21,883 nucleotides of DNA from Myxococcales bacterium (GCA_003153875.1 PMBY01000459.1:1270-23152); one strand, 5' to 3'; shown: positions 1 to 7,788, numbered from the stretch's first letter. Translations and numbers: made by a program. Notes: a model not told the origin generated them from the sequence alone.

Positions 1-110
1 GCGACGGGAAGAGTTTCATGTCCCACCCGAATGCGTTGACGGTTCTTCCGTCCTTCGCCCAGCTGCTTGAGGCGAGGGTGGGGCGTGGGCTGCGGCGCCT
101 GCCGTCCCAC

Positions 111-1079
111 TCATCCGGTGATGAACGAGAGGGCAGGGCCGCAGCCGATGACGTCGCTGGTCCTAGGCGGCTTCAGGTCGCCGTCGACGGTGGCGATGGT
201 CGGCTCCTGGTAGTCGATGGTCAGATGAGGCACGACCGCATCGAAGGTCGCCGGCAGGGGCAGGCCGGCCCAAAGCGGGCCGAGGCTCCCGACCAGCCCC
301 CAGAACGACAGGTGTGTCGACCGGAGCATGAAGCATCCAGGTTGGCTTCTCGCCTTGGGCATGGCTCGGCAACCGAGGCCGATATCGTCAATCGAGGCGC
401 AGATGATGCCGGTATGGGTTGTGAAGGGCGCGACCGGCGGATCGTTGCCCTCGGGTAGTGTGATGGTGGCATGCACCGGGCGGGTCAGGATCTGCTTCGA
501 CTTCCTGAACGTCAGCAGGGACAGGATCTCATTGCCGATCGTCGTCAGAACCACCTTGATCGCCCGCCTCGGCCCGCGGTGCTTGGGGTCCTCGTAGTAC
601 TTCTGCAGGAAATTCACGGGCAGTCCCGTGCCGTAGAGGAAGCCGTACTCGTCGTTGATCTTGAGCGGGTTAAGCGGCGTCACGTCCAGCGGACGCTTGT
701 CGCGGATCTTGGCGGCGATGAGCTCGGCCAGTTTGACCGCAGGATGCTTGGTGAGTCCGAGGGTCGTCGCGAGATTGTTCATCGTTCCGATCGGGATGAC
801 AAGAATCTGCGGGATGGGCGCAGCCGGGGAGCGTTCGTGCTCGAGCAGCACCTTCGACAGGGTCTCATGGACGGTGCCATCGCCGCCGGCGATGACGAGA
901 ATGTCGGGACGGTCGTGGCTAAGCTGCTTGGCCGTACCTTCCAGCGCGCTGAGCGTCTCTGGGTTGTACGTCCAGCGCGGAGTGGCGAGGATCGATGAGA
1001 TCACTTTGCCGAGCCCGGCCCTGGGCGTGTTCTTGCCTGCCTTCGGGTTGGTGACGACTGCGACTTTCTTTTCTGTCAT
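111..1079 (-). CDS. Diacylglycerol kinase family lipid kinase (YegS/BmrU/LCB5-like)
   Basis: A 322-aa protein of the DAGK catalytic-domain family, which phosphorylates lipid hydroxyls such as diacylglycerol using ATP at the inner face of the membrane. Visible motifs are NPKAGKN (residues 11-17), the nucleotide-binding GGDGTVHE (65-72), a PIGTMNN stretch (about 95-101) matching the family P-x-GT-x-N motif, and a late VDGD motif near residue 300 typical of the C-terminal lobe. Length fits the family. The ATG at 1079 follows a strong GGGAGGGAG ribosome site. It is the last gene of a three-gene minus-strand unit, 20 bases after the PAP2 phosphatase; kinase plus lipid-phosphate phosphatase suggests phosphatidate/diacylglycerol interconversion. 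The actual lipid substrate cannot be read from sequence. Confidence 0.9.
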   Translation of the reverse strand: MTEKKVAVVTNPKAGKNTPRAGLGKVISSILATPRWTYNPETLSALEGTAKQLSHDRPDILVIAGGDGTVHETLSKVLLEHERSPAAPIPQILVIPIGTMNNLATTLGLTKHPAVKLAELIAAKIRDKRPLDVTPLNPLKINDEYGFLYGTGLPVNFLQKYYEDPKHRGPRRAIKVVLTTIGNEILSLLTFRKSKQILTRPVHATITLPEGNDPPVAPFTTHTGIICASIDDIGLGCRAMPKARSQPGCFMLRSTHLSFWGLVGSLGPLWAGLPLPATFDAVVPHLTIDYQEPTIATVDGDLKPPRTSDVIGCGPALSFITG

Positions 1080-1099
1080 TTCTCCCTCCCTGGCGCGCT

Positions 1100-1930
1100 T
1101 CAGAAGGTACCGGCGAGTCCCAGACCGTGCGCTCCGACCGGGGCGATCTGGACGTGGGTATCCCAGCGGCGCAGGTGAAGCCAGGGGACGGCGATGCCGA
1201 TGCCGGTGCCGACCACAGCAGCGACGGCGACGTCGGTTGGAAAATGATGGCCGGACGCGACCCGCTCGACCCCAACGCTGCTGGCAATCAGTGCGCCTAC
1301 GAACCAGGGCCAGACCTGCTCGCCGTACCGTTTGCGAATGGTGTACGCCGCCACCGCGAGACCGGCGAACGCGGTAGAGACGTGGCCGGCATAAAAGGAG
1401 AGATAGCCTTCGCCCGCGCCGACGAAGGCGGGATCGCCCGCGTAGGTGCGGGGTCTCGGGCGCGCCACGATGAAGTTGGTCGCATTCTGTAGAGCGGTGT
1501 CGACGGCCAACGCCTCGACGTAGATCACCAGATCTTCGCCCCAGGCGCGCCCAAACCCGAGGGCGAAAAGATCGACGAGAGGCAGCGCCGACAGCACGCT
1601 ATAGACCGTGGCATCGGCGACGATGCTCGCGGCCTGGCTGTGGTAGTGGACGGTCCACCGATCGAGGCTATTGATGCCGTCTGGACTACAGGGACAGTCT
1701 TTGTGCACCAGCTGGTTCTCGAATAGGACGCGCGCCAGCCCCGCGGCGCCACCGACGACGATGAGCGGAATATCGATGGCCAGATGCACCTGGTACACCT
1801 CGCGCGGCTGCGCTTTGGGTGGGGGAGGCCAGTCAGCGGGCAGTGGCTGTTGTGTCGGTTCAGGTGGGGGGGGCGTGGTGTCGGCCTGGCCGGTGGTGGC
1901 AAGCAACAGGGCCGCAATAAGAGCGTTCAC
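1100..1930 (-). CDS. PAP2 superfamily phosphatase, exported
   Basis: A type-2 phosphatidic acid phosphatase-like membrane protein of about 276 aa. The start is GTG at 1930, preceded by GGGAG seven bases upstream; it gives a short hydrophobic signal (NALIAALLLATTGQA) followed by a Pro-rich stretch. A longer reading would overlap the upstream gene and bury the signal. PAP2 motifs in order: RPRP at about 157-160, SFYAGH at about 178-183, and ER-x5-H-x3-D at about 222-233 (the catalytic His/Asp pair). The Lys normally six residues before the RP of motif 1 is Asn here (TNFIVARPRP), and the usual Ser-Arg of motif 3 is Glu-Arg. Known members remove phosphate from phosphatidate, undecaprenyl-PP or similar lipids. 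It lies between YihY and the lipid kinase. Confidence 0.85.
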   Translation of the reverse strand: MNALIAALLLATTGQADTTPPPPEPTQQPLPADWPPPPKAQPREVYQVHLAIDIPLIVVGGAAGLARVLFENQLVHKDCPCSPDGINSLDRWTVHYHSQAASIVADATVYSVLSALPLVDLFALGFGRAWGEDLVIYVEALAVDTALQNATNFIVARPRPRTYAGDPAFVGAGEGYLSFYAGHVSTAFAGLAVAAYTIRKRYGEQVWPWFVGALIASSVGVERVASGHHFPTDVAVAAVVGTGIGIAVPWLHLRRWDTHVQIAPVGAHGLGLAGTF

Positions 1931-1964
1931 GGGTTTGCTCCCACAGGTCTTTGGGTTGTCGATT

Positions 1965-2966
1965 TCATTCTTTGTCGCTCCTTGACTCCAGCTTCGGCGA
2001 TTGCCTACCGCCACGGGAACGCTCGGCGACGCCGGCCGACTTCGTCGTGCCGGGAGGCACGGCGCTCGGACGCTGGCCGGGTGGCGGCGGATCCTGGTCG
2101 GGAGCGCGCGCGCCGGCCTGCTTACCGCCGGCCGCCGCTTGCTCGATGATCGCGTTGATCTCCCCGCCCACGAGCAGGATGAACCCGGTGATGAAGAGCC
2201 AGGTCAGAAGTACGATGACGCCGCCGATCGAGCCGTAGGTGACGTTGTAACTGCCGAAGTGGGACACATACGCGCCAAAACCCCAACTCACCAGGAACCA
2301 AACCAGCGTCCCAATAACCGCGCCCGGCGTGATGAACTTGATCTTCTGGTGGACATCGGGCAGCACGTAGTAGCTGAGCGCGGCGCCGAACGTGATCATG
2401 ATTGCGACGATCGGCCAACGGATCCAGCGGATGACGATCACGTATTCGTCGGCGATGTGGAGATAGCGGGCCGCCCACCACCCGACGCTGCCGCCCGCCA
2501 CGAGCAGGGCGATTCCAGCCAGCACGAGCAGGCCGGTTCCGACGGTCATGCCGAACGCAAGCAGCGAGGTCTTCCAGAGCGGGCGGGACTCCTTGACGTC
2601 GTAGGCGAGGTTCAATCCCTTGCGTAGGGCGTCCACCCCGCAGGACGCGGAGTAGACCGCTGCTGCGAGGCCCAGGGTCAGCAGGTGCGGCCTGGGACGG
2701 CCCACCAGGTCACGTAGGTGCGTCCTGACGATCCCCATCGCCTCGGGTGGCAGAAAGGTGCGGGCGCGCTCCAGCAGGGTGTCAGCGGACGCGCGGGTAT
2801 AGGGGATATAGCCGGTCAGCGTCGCCAGGAAGAACAAGAACGGGAACAGCGAGAAGATGAGGTAGTAGCTGATCGCGGCCGCGCCGTCGCCAACCTCATT
2901 GTCCTCATACTTATGGTAGAGGCGCTTACAGAGGCCCCACCAGTTCAGCCGTATATGCCACAACAA
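1965..2966 (-). CDS. YihY/BrkB-family inner-membrane protein
   Basis: About 333 aa. An early segment, KYEDNEVGDGAAAISYYLIF, and later hydrophobic segments including the one around SYNVTYGSIGGVIVLLTW and FITGFILLVGGEINAI match the six-helix YihY/virulence factor BrkB family (once mis-called RNase BN). The molecular function of this family is not established. The C-terminal tail after about residue 285 is hydrophilic, Pro/Arg-rich and likely disordered. I choose the TTG at 2966: it has GGAGG ten bases upstream and lies just downstream of a sigma54 promoter (2995-3010), whereas the longer reading from 3065 would start upstream of that promoter and adds a His/Leu-rich N-terminus unlike the family. 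It is the first gene of the YihY, PAP2, lipid-kinase unit. Confidence 0.87.
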   Translation of the reverse strand: MLWHIRLNWWGLCKRLYHKYEDNEVGDGAAAISYYLIFSLFPFLFFLATLTGYIPYTRASADTLLERARTFLPPEAMGIVRTHLRDLVGRPRPHLLTLGLAAAVYSASCGVDALRKGLNLAYDVKESRPLWKTSLLAFGMTVGTGLLVLAGIALLVAGGSVGWWAARYLHIADEYVIVIRWIRWPIVAIMITFGAALSYYVLPDVHQKIKFITPGAVIGTLVWFLVSWGFGAYVSHFGSYNVTYGSIGGVIVLLTWLFITGFILLVGGEINAIIEQAAAGGKQAGARAPDQDPPPPGQRPSAVPPGTTKSAGVAERSRGGRQSPKLESRSDKE

Positions 2967-2994
2967 CTTTTGGTTTCCTCCCCCACCATGAGGA

Positions 2995-3010
2995 AGCAAA
3001 GACAGGGCCA
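2995..3010 (-). promoter_or_regulatory. sigma54 promoter of the YihY operon
   Basis: On the minus strand this reads TGGCCCTGTCTTTGCT: exact GG-N10-GC with a full TGGC -24 box and TTTGCT -12 box, two mismatches to the consensus TGGCAC-G-N4-TTGCW. The predicted transcript would start near 2984, a few bases before the ribosome site used for the TTG at 2966. Confidence 0.75.
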
Positions 3011-3099
3011 ACACAACAGCGTGGCCGTGCGGCAGACTCTTGCGTTGCAAATGCGCGGGCGACACGGCAGAACGAAGGAGGACCGGACGGGAGGGCTAG

Positions 3100-3618
3100 G
3101 TGTTGCAAGACGTTGAATCAGTTGCATCAATTCGCGCGCGCGCCGAACAGCGGTTGGACAGACACCAGCGCATGATGGAGGTGCTGACCGCGGCGCTGGG
3201 ACGACCACGCACCGTGTATGTGACCCTGTCGTTCGTCGTTGGATGGGTGGCTTTCAACCTGGTGACGCCCAAGCTGTTTGGTTGGCAGAGAATCGACCCG
3301 CCTCCCTTCTTTTGGTTGCAGGGGATGGTCACGCTGTCCGCTCTTTTGATGACGACGCTGGTCCTCATCACCGCGAATCGCCAGACGCGGAACGCCGAAG
3401 AGCGATCACACCTCGACTTGCAGGTGAATCTGCTCGCCGAGCACAAGGTGGCCAAGCTCATCGCGCTGGTCGAAGAGCTCCGTCGCGATCTGCCCATGGT
3501 GCGAGATCGCATCGATCGCGAAGCCGATGCCATGCAAGAGGCGGTGGACCCAAATGCGATGATCGAGGCGCTGGCGGGAGCATCGGAGGCGGAGCCGCCT
3601 CCGCGAGGGGGCGGGTAG
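3100..3618 (+). CDS. DUF1003 domain membrane protein
   Basis: A 172-aa protein matching DUF1003: two transmembrane helices, roughly residues 40-58 (TVYVTLSFVVGWVAFNLV) and 74-93 (FWLQGMVTLSALLMTTLVLI), followed by the typical NRQTRNAEERSHLDLQVNLLAEHK segment and a coiled-coil tail. Family members are cytoplasmic-membrane proteins of unknown function, often near stress or metal-transport genes. The start is GTG at 3100 with GAGG six bases upstream. It is divergent from the YihY operon. It is the only transcription unit here without a convincing sigma54 promoter; a GG-N9-GC sequence near 3034 has non-optimal spacing. The last residues (EAEPPPRGGG) are low complexity. Confidence 0.9.
   Translation: MLQDVESVASIRARAEQRLDRHQRMMEVLTAALGRPRTVYVTLSFVVGWVAFNLVTPKLFGWQRIDPPPFFWLQGMVTLSALLMTTLVLITANRQTRNAEERSHLDLQVNLLAEHKVAKLIALVEELRRDLPMVRDRIDREADAMQEAVDPNAMIEALAGASEAEPPPRGGG
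3111..3134 (-). promoter_or_regulatory. Possible upstream activator site for the YihY promoter
   Basis: A TGA-N10-TCAATTCG arrangement resembles the conserved upstream element of the other sigma54 promoters, but the inner spacing is shorter. Its centre is about 112 bp from the -24 box rather than about 82, a shift of roughly three helical turns. It lies inside the first codons of the DUF1003 gene. Weak call. Confidence 0.3.
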
Positions 3619-3685
3619 AGGAACCGCTCTCGCAGCCGTGCCACGGGCGCGCCGGACTTGCGGAAGATTGAGGGGATTGGCGGCT

Positions 3686-3723
3686 CCTTCAGATTGATGG
3701 AGGGGCACGTCATCTTGGTCGAA
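3686..3723 (+). promoter_or_regulatory. Conserved upstream activator element (copy A)
   Basis: Read on the minus strand it has ACCAAGATGA, then after 12 bases TCAATCTGAAGG, matching the elements at 6200, 9749, 12422, 15229, 16933 and 18736. The TGA/TCA core (3695-3712) is centred about 82 bp upstream of the -24 box at 3785, a usual position for a sigma54 enhancer-binding protein. Confidence 0.65.
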
Positions 3724-3784
3724 CAAGCCAGTCCTCCAGAGCCTTCCGCACCCTAACTGCCCGAACTTGCACGCGTCCTGTGGC

Positions 3785-3800
3785 TGGCTCGAAAGCTGCT
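3785..3800 (+). promoter_or_regulatory. sigma54 promoter of the outer-membrane barrel gene
   Basis: TGGCTCGAAAGCTGCT, exact GG-N10-GC. It is flanked by a CTGGCT/AGCCAG inverted repeat and preceded, 17 bases upstream, by the central box CCTAACTGCCCGAACT (3752-3767) shared with four other promoters. Predicted transcription start is near 3812. Confidence 0.8.
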
Positions 3801-4045
3801 CTAGCCAGACTATGGGATCCCACCCGCCGGTTGGGGCCCGAGAAGAACTGCCGTGTGCAGATGACACTTGCCACGACCAACCCCAGCGGAGTCACGAAAT
3901 GAATCAAATATCCTCATTGGCCCCTCCAGCGCACGAGACCTTCACCGGCTCGGCCGTTGCTGCTCGTCGCGTTCCAGTCCGTGCATGTGCCCGACCAGAA
4001 GAACGGACTGATCGATCCACTCGAAGACGTACTGGGCTTTCGCCC

Positions 4046-4588
4046 ATGAAGCGTCTCATTCTCTTTACCTGTGCCGCCGCGGCAATCCCGTCCGCCGGCG
4101 CAAGTCTCGCGCAGGCAACTGAAGTCGGCAACTCGCGCAATTTCGGCCTGGGCTTCCAGATTGGCGAGCCAACCGCCATCACGGCCAAGGCCTTCCTGGG
4201 ACGCGGCCATGCCATGGACTTCGGGATCGGGTTCGGCGGCTGGGGCTACGGCTACTGCAGGGATGACAAGGGCAACGGCTACCGTTGCAACGACCTCAAT
4301 CACGATCTCAGCTTGCACGCCGACTACCTGTACCAAGACAACATCGTCAACATGACCAACCGCCTGGACTGGTACGCGGGTTTTGGCGGCCGGGTGATCA
4401 TGTCAGCCTATGGAAACAACAACCTCAGTCACGACGTGGTGGTCATCGCGCGCGTTCCCATCGGGATCGCCGCCTCCTTCTGGCGCCCCGACTTCCTCGA
4501 AGTCTACCTAGAAATCGTGCCCGGCATCGCGGTCTTCCCACTGGGCTTTAATATCGACTTCGGCCTGGGCGTGCGCGCGTTCTTCTAG
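4046..4588 (+). CDS. Outer-membrane beta-barrel-like protein (DUF3996-like)
   Basis: A 180-aa exported protein. Residues 1-24 (MKRLILFTCAAAAIPSAGAS...) form a Sec signal peptide. The mature part has alternating hydrophobic strands and Gly/aromatic content, with a FGLGFQIGEPTAITAKAF opening and ending in a terminal Phe pair (VRAFF), typical of small outer-membrane barrels. It resembles the DUF3996/BAPKO_0422-type barrels. The ATG at 4046 gives a clean signal peptide but lacks a ribosome site; an in-frame ATG at 3899 has a good GGAG site but would add a 49-residue Arg-rich extension before the signal. An alternate frame stops in an ATGA overlap with 4046, so translational coupling is plausible. 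Expressed from the sigma54 promoter at 3785. Role unknown. Confidence 0.7.
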   Translation: MKRLILFTCAAAAIPSAGASLAQATEVGNSRNFGLGFQIGEPTAITAKAFLGRGHAMDFGIGFGGWGYGYCRDDKGNGYRCNDLNHDLSLHADYLYQDNIVNMTNRLDWYAGFGGRVIMSAYGNNNLSHDVVVIARVPIGIAASFWRPDFLEVYLEIVPGIAVFPLGFNIDFGLGVRAFF

Positions 4589-4599
4589 TTTGAGATGGG

Positions 4600-5523
4600 C
4601 TAAGGATTCCGCCAGACGGCGTAGAGCATGAGGGTGCGAGAGTCAATTGCCTTTCCTGTCACCGCAGAACCACGCCCCAACGCGGGAAACATGAACTCGG
4701 CGCCGACATCGAAGCCGTGCATCAGAAGGAAGTCGCCGCCAACGCCTACGGGAATGGTGTAGCGACTGCCGAACTGATTGGTGGGACCAAAGATGCCCGT
4801 GTCGACAAAGGCAGCGATTCGTGGTGCAGCCTGCAGCGCGAGCTGAACTGGTACGCCGATGGCTTCTTGGTCGTTTCCTCCGTTGCGCCTGTTAACGCCG
4901 ATGCCGAGCCGAGGGGTGGTCTTGGCTGAGAAGATCGCGTTGACATACTTCACGCCAACGCCTACGTCGACGACGAACAGCAGGTGAGGAGAGAACTCTC
5001 TGAACTCAGCGGCAAGCAGGCCGGTCAGCTCAAGACCTTTGCCCTTTGCGAAGGAGAACTGCCCACCAACATTGAGGTTGTTGTACGTCTTCGGGCAGTA
5101 TTGCTTCGTGCCCAGACAAAGGCCACCGCTGCCAGCCGCCAGCGGTGCGCCCAGGGCATTGTGGGTCACAAAGAATTCAAGCCGGTCGGTCATGCCGAAG
5201 CGCATGTCCAGCGGAATCCACACTGGCTTGAAAACTGCATTCTCGGAGAGACTGAAGACGACAGGCAGCGTGCCCTGGAACATGCCGGGCGGGACAGTCA
5301 GAGGACGAAGCACATAGGCATCTGGATAGCCCATCGGAGCCCACGCCGGAGCCGCCGAAGGACCAGACGCAGGTACAGCAGCAGGTGCTACCTCAGGGAC
5401 TGGTGGGGCAACCTCTGGAGCCGGAGCGGCCTCATCCTGCGCAAGAACTGCGAAGGGAGAGAGGCTCGCAACGAGAATCGACAGGGCCGCAACTGTCTGT
5501 CGCGACTCTTGAATGCGCCCCAT
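4600..5523 (-). CDS. Putative outer-membrane beta-barrel protein
   Basis: About 307 aa from the ATG at 5523. Residues 1-29 form a signal peptide (hydrophobic AALSILVASLSPFAVLA), then an Ala/Pro/Glu/Val-rich linker to about residue 62, then a Gly/aromatic domain with alternating strands (for example MRFGMTDRLEFFVTHNALG) ending in LMLYAVWRNP, consistent with an outer-membrane barrel. A CLGTKQYC segment has two nearby cysteines that could form a disulfide. No enzyme motif is visible. An alternative ATG at 5565, with GAGG eight bases upstream, would add 14 residues before the signal. It is the last gene of the CsbD, DUF3309 unit and converges with the barrel gene ending at 4588. Confidence 0.75.
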   Translation of the reverse strand: MGRIQESRQTVAALSILVASLSPFAVLAQDEAAPAPEVAPPVPEVAPAAVPASGPSAAPAWAPMGYPDAYVLRPLTVPPGMFQGTLPVVFSLSENAVFKPVWIPLDMRFGMTDRLEFFVTHNALGAPLAAGSGGLCLGTKQYCPKTYNNLNVGGQFSFAKGKGLELTGLLAAEFREFSPHLLFVVDVGVGVKYVNAIFSAKTTPRLGIGVNRRNGGNDQEAIGVPVQLALQAAPRIAAFVDTGIFGPTNQFGSRYTIPVGVGGDFLLMHGFDVGAEFMFPALGRGSAVTGKAIDSRTLMLYAVWRNP

Positions 5524-5575
5524 TTTATGAAGGTCTCCCAGCCAAGCGACACCGGGCGGGGACATCGTCGCCGCC

Positions 5576-5734
5576 TCAACCGAAGCGCACGTGGCCGGTG
5601 AAGACCAGTATGACGCCGACCAGAAGAATGACGGCGGCAGGCGACCAACTCCAGGCACCGTACCGGGATTGTCCCCAGCCGCCGCCACCAAGTGCCATTA
5701 CCAGAAACACAACAAGCAGGATTGTCAGAAGCAT
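5576..5734 (-). CDS. DUF3309 small membrane protein
   Basis: A 52-aa protein beginning MLLTILLVVFLVMALGG, with a Gly/Trp-rich middle (GGGWGQSRYGAWSWSPAAV) and a second hydrophobic segment (ILLVGVILVFTG). This pattern matches the DUF3309 family of two-helix membrane peptides, of unknown function and commonly found near stress genes. The ATG at 5734 has an AAGGAG ribosome site. It lies between CsbD and the outer-membrane protein gene. Confidence 0.85.
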   Translation of the reverse strand: MLLTILLVVFLVMALGGGGWGQSRYGAWSWSPAAVILLVGVILVFTGHVRFG

Positions 5735-5850
5735 GGACCTTCTCCTTTGTCCGTCATGAACCATCCACGTGGCCCACGGCTTCGTTCCTCGCGCGCTTTG
5801 TCTGCGCGAACGCGCGGCCAAGAGCCATCAGCGTGATGGCGCTCGGGTTG

Positions 5851-6036
5851 TTACTTCGAAACCTCATCAAGCGCATGCTTTGCGGCCTTCACGGCGTGCT
5901 TGACGTCCGCGACCGCACCCTCTACGTGGCCGGCACGTTCGTCGTCTTGGCCCTCTTTCTGGAGACTCTTGTTGCCAGTGAGGCCGCCGACGGCCTGCTC
6001 GATTCTTCCCTTTGCTTTCTTGCTGAATTCGCCCAT
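5851..6036 (-). CDS. CsbD family stress protein
   Basis: A 61-aa hydrophilic protein with the CsbD signature (KKAKGRIEQAVGGLTGNKSLQKEG), rich in Lys, Ala and Glu. CsbD proteins are general-stress proteins (sigmaB-controlled in Bacillus; YjbJ in E. coli) without a known biochemical activity. The ATG at 6036 is preceded by GGGGAGG. It is the first gene downstream of the sigma54 promoter at 6124, with a leader of about 75 bases. Confidence 0.92.
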   Translation of the reverse strand: MGEFSKKAKGRIEQAVGGLTGNKSLQKEGQDDERAGHVEGAVADVKHAVKAAKHALDEVSK

Positions 6037-6123
6037 TTGAATCCTCCCCTACGTGAATCACTAAAGGATGTTGATTGAGATGCGCACACCCGGATGAAAG
6101 CGGTTGTAAGAACTTATAGACAA

Positions 6124-6139
6124 AGCATCTTTCGAGCCA
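6124..6139 (-). promoter_or_regulatory. sigma54 promoter of the csbD unit
   Basis: Minus-strand TGGCTCGAAAGATGCT, identical to the promoters at 12345 and 15151. The central box (CAACTAGCTGAACT, 6157-6170) lies exactly 17 bases upstream of the -24 box. Confidence 0.82.
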
Positions 6140-6199
6140 TCGACAGGCCGCGAGCAAGTTCAGCTAGTTGCAGCGCAGACGGTTTGGATTGCAGGCTTC

Positions 6200-6238
6200 T
6201 TCAATCAAGATGAGGGGCCCTTTCATTCAATTCGAAGG
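6200..6238 (-). promoter_or_regulatory. Conserved upstream activator element (copy B)
   Basis: Reads TTCAATCAAGATGA on the plus strand, then after 13 bases TCAATTCGAAGG. Its core centre is about 82 bp from the -24 box of the csbD promoter. It occupies most of the gap between the kinase stop codon and csbD. Confidence 0.65.
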
Positions 6239-6270
6239 CAAGTCCGGCATTCCTGGCTGATGTGATTGCG

Positions 6271-7788
6271 TTAGAAATCGTCCCTGAAGAGGCGACCGGC
6301 TCTTGGCGCTGCAGACCTTGCCGATGCGCCTGAAACGCGCACGGCATGCGCATGGCTGGTGGGCTTGCTGGGTTTGTCGGGCGCGAGTGTGCTTGATGCA
6401 GGTGGCAATGGTGAAGCTGCCCGCGGGGCTGGAATCGCCACAGGAGCAACGGTGGCGGCTGACGCCATGGCAGAGATGACCGTCTTCGCGATGGGCTCGC
6501 TTGCTGGCGGCGTGGCGTTCGCGGTGGGTGGTGGCGCGCCTGTTTGCGCCCTGGTGGCGCCCCCCATGACCATCCACACCGCGAAGAACCCGAGCGCGAC
6601 GGCAAACCCTGCGCCCACGAAGCCATGCCACCTGCGAGGAGCGGCGAGTGACCTGTTGCTGGCAAGTACCACTTGGTAGAGGGAGGGTCTCGGATCCACC
6701 AGAACCGGCCCTGTATGGGGAGCGCGCTTCTTGCTCTCCGCTTCCACGGGAAACTCGAAGAGAGACCGCGTCTCCTGATGCTGCTCGGACAACTCCTTCT
6801 CGAGAATGGCTTGCACCGCGTGCTCCCCGGATGCGGCATCGCGCATGGCAATCGATGGCACCCCAGCGAGCGGCGTGAGCAGACGCGGTGGAGGAGTGGG
6901 CGGCATCAGCTCGTCTTCGAGAGCGTTCACCATCGCATTCAAGTCCGAGTAGCGCTGGTCGGGCTGCTTGGCCATGGCTCTTTCGATGATGCGCACCAAA
7001 CCAGGAGGCAAGTCAGGACGGAGCAACGTCACGGACGGAAGGGGCTGGTTCAGGATGCGGTCAAAGAGCTCGGGGCCTGGCTCCCCGGGAAACGGAATCT
7101 GTCCGGTCAACGCCTCGTACAGCAGCACGCCGAAGCCGTACACATCGGCCCGTGCATCGACGCGTGACACGCCTCGGATGTGCTCGGGAGACATGTACGC
7201 TGGCGTGCCCGGGGCCGCGACCGGCCCCGCCGAGGGATCTGTCACTCGCTCCAGCATGACCGAGATGCCGAAGTCCAGGACTTTGCTCGTCACGATGCGC
7301 CCGTCGGGCTCAGTGCAAATGAAGATGTTCTGCGGCTTGAGATCTCGATGGACCACGCCTTGTGCGTTGGCGGCGGCCACCCCACGCATAGCTGGCAAGA
7401 GCAGGGCTGCGGCTTCGTCGACGCTGAGAAACTTTTTGCGAGCGATGGTGCTGGACAGCGGCTCTCCGTCGAGCAACTCCATCACGATGCACGCCATTCC
7501 TTCGTGTTCGATGACGTCGAAGACCGTCACGACATTGGGGTGATTGACTCGACTCGCGGCCAAGGCCTCGCTGCGAAAGAGGCTCTGCGCTTGGCCGGTG
7601 CCCGCCAGGGAGAGCAGGATCACCTTCAGCGCGACTCGCTTGCCGGTGTGTTCATTGGTGCCCGCCCATACTGCAGCCATTCCACCTTGGGCAAGCAAAT
7701 GGTCGACTCGGTATTGGCCACCGACCATCTGGCCCGGCCGCAAGATTGTCTCAGCCGGGCTTTTGCTCAGGGCTTTCTCTTTCTCCAC
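6271..7788 (-). CDS. Ser/Thr protein kinase with C-terminal membrane segment
   Basis: A 505-aa Hanks-type kinase (bacterial PknB-like). The catalytic domain spans about residues 26-290: Gly-loop LLAQGGMAAV (31-40, first Gly replaced by Ala), VALKV with catalytic Lys55, HRDLKPQN (147-154), DFG (172-174), GTPAYMSPE (194-202) and DVYGFG (215-220). A linker leads to one transmembrane helix at about 388-410, then a Pro/Ala/Ser-rich tail with no recognisable sensor domain. All catalytic motifs are present, so it is probably active. The start is GTG at 7788, 30 bases after the SPFH stop, with no clear ribosome site. It is the last gene of the leader ORF, pirin, SPFH unit, so it is probably induced by the same sigma54 promoter. 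Substrates unknown. Confidence 0.93.
   Translation of the reverse strand: MEKEKALSKSPAETILRPGQMVGGQYRVDHLLAQGGMAAVWAGTNEHTGKRVALKVILLSLAGTGQAQSLFRSEALAASRVNHPNVVTVFDVIEHEGMACIVMELLDGEPLSSTIARKKFLSVDEAAALLLPAMRGVAAANAQGVVHRDLKPQNIFICTEPDGRIVTSKVLDFGISVMLERVTDPSAGPVAAPGTPAYMSPEHIRGVSRVDARADVYGFGVLLYEALTGQIPFPGEPGPELFDRILNQPLPSVTLLRPDLPPGLVRIIERAMAKQPDQRYSDLNAMVNALEDELMPPTPPPRLLTPLAGVPSIAMRDAASGEHAVQAILEKELSEQHQETRSLFEFPVEAESKKRAPHTGPVLVDPRPSLYQVVLASNRSLAAPRRWHGFVGAGFAVALGFFAVWMVMGGATRAQTGAPPPTANATPPASEPIAKTVISAMASAATVAPVAIPAPRAASPLPPASSTLAPDKPSKPTSHAHAVRVSGASARSAAPRAGRLFRDDF

Noticed and set aside
1..19. Possible start of a minus-strand gene running off the left edge (ATG at 19)
   Set aside because: Only six codons are visible and the ribosome site is weak, so no gene can be supported.
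94..109. Minus-strand GG-N10-GC match downstream of the lipid kinase gene
   Set aside because: The -12 region is GCGCC instead of TTGCW, four or more mismatches, in a GC-rich stretch; likely chance.
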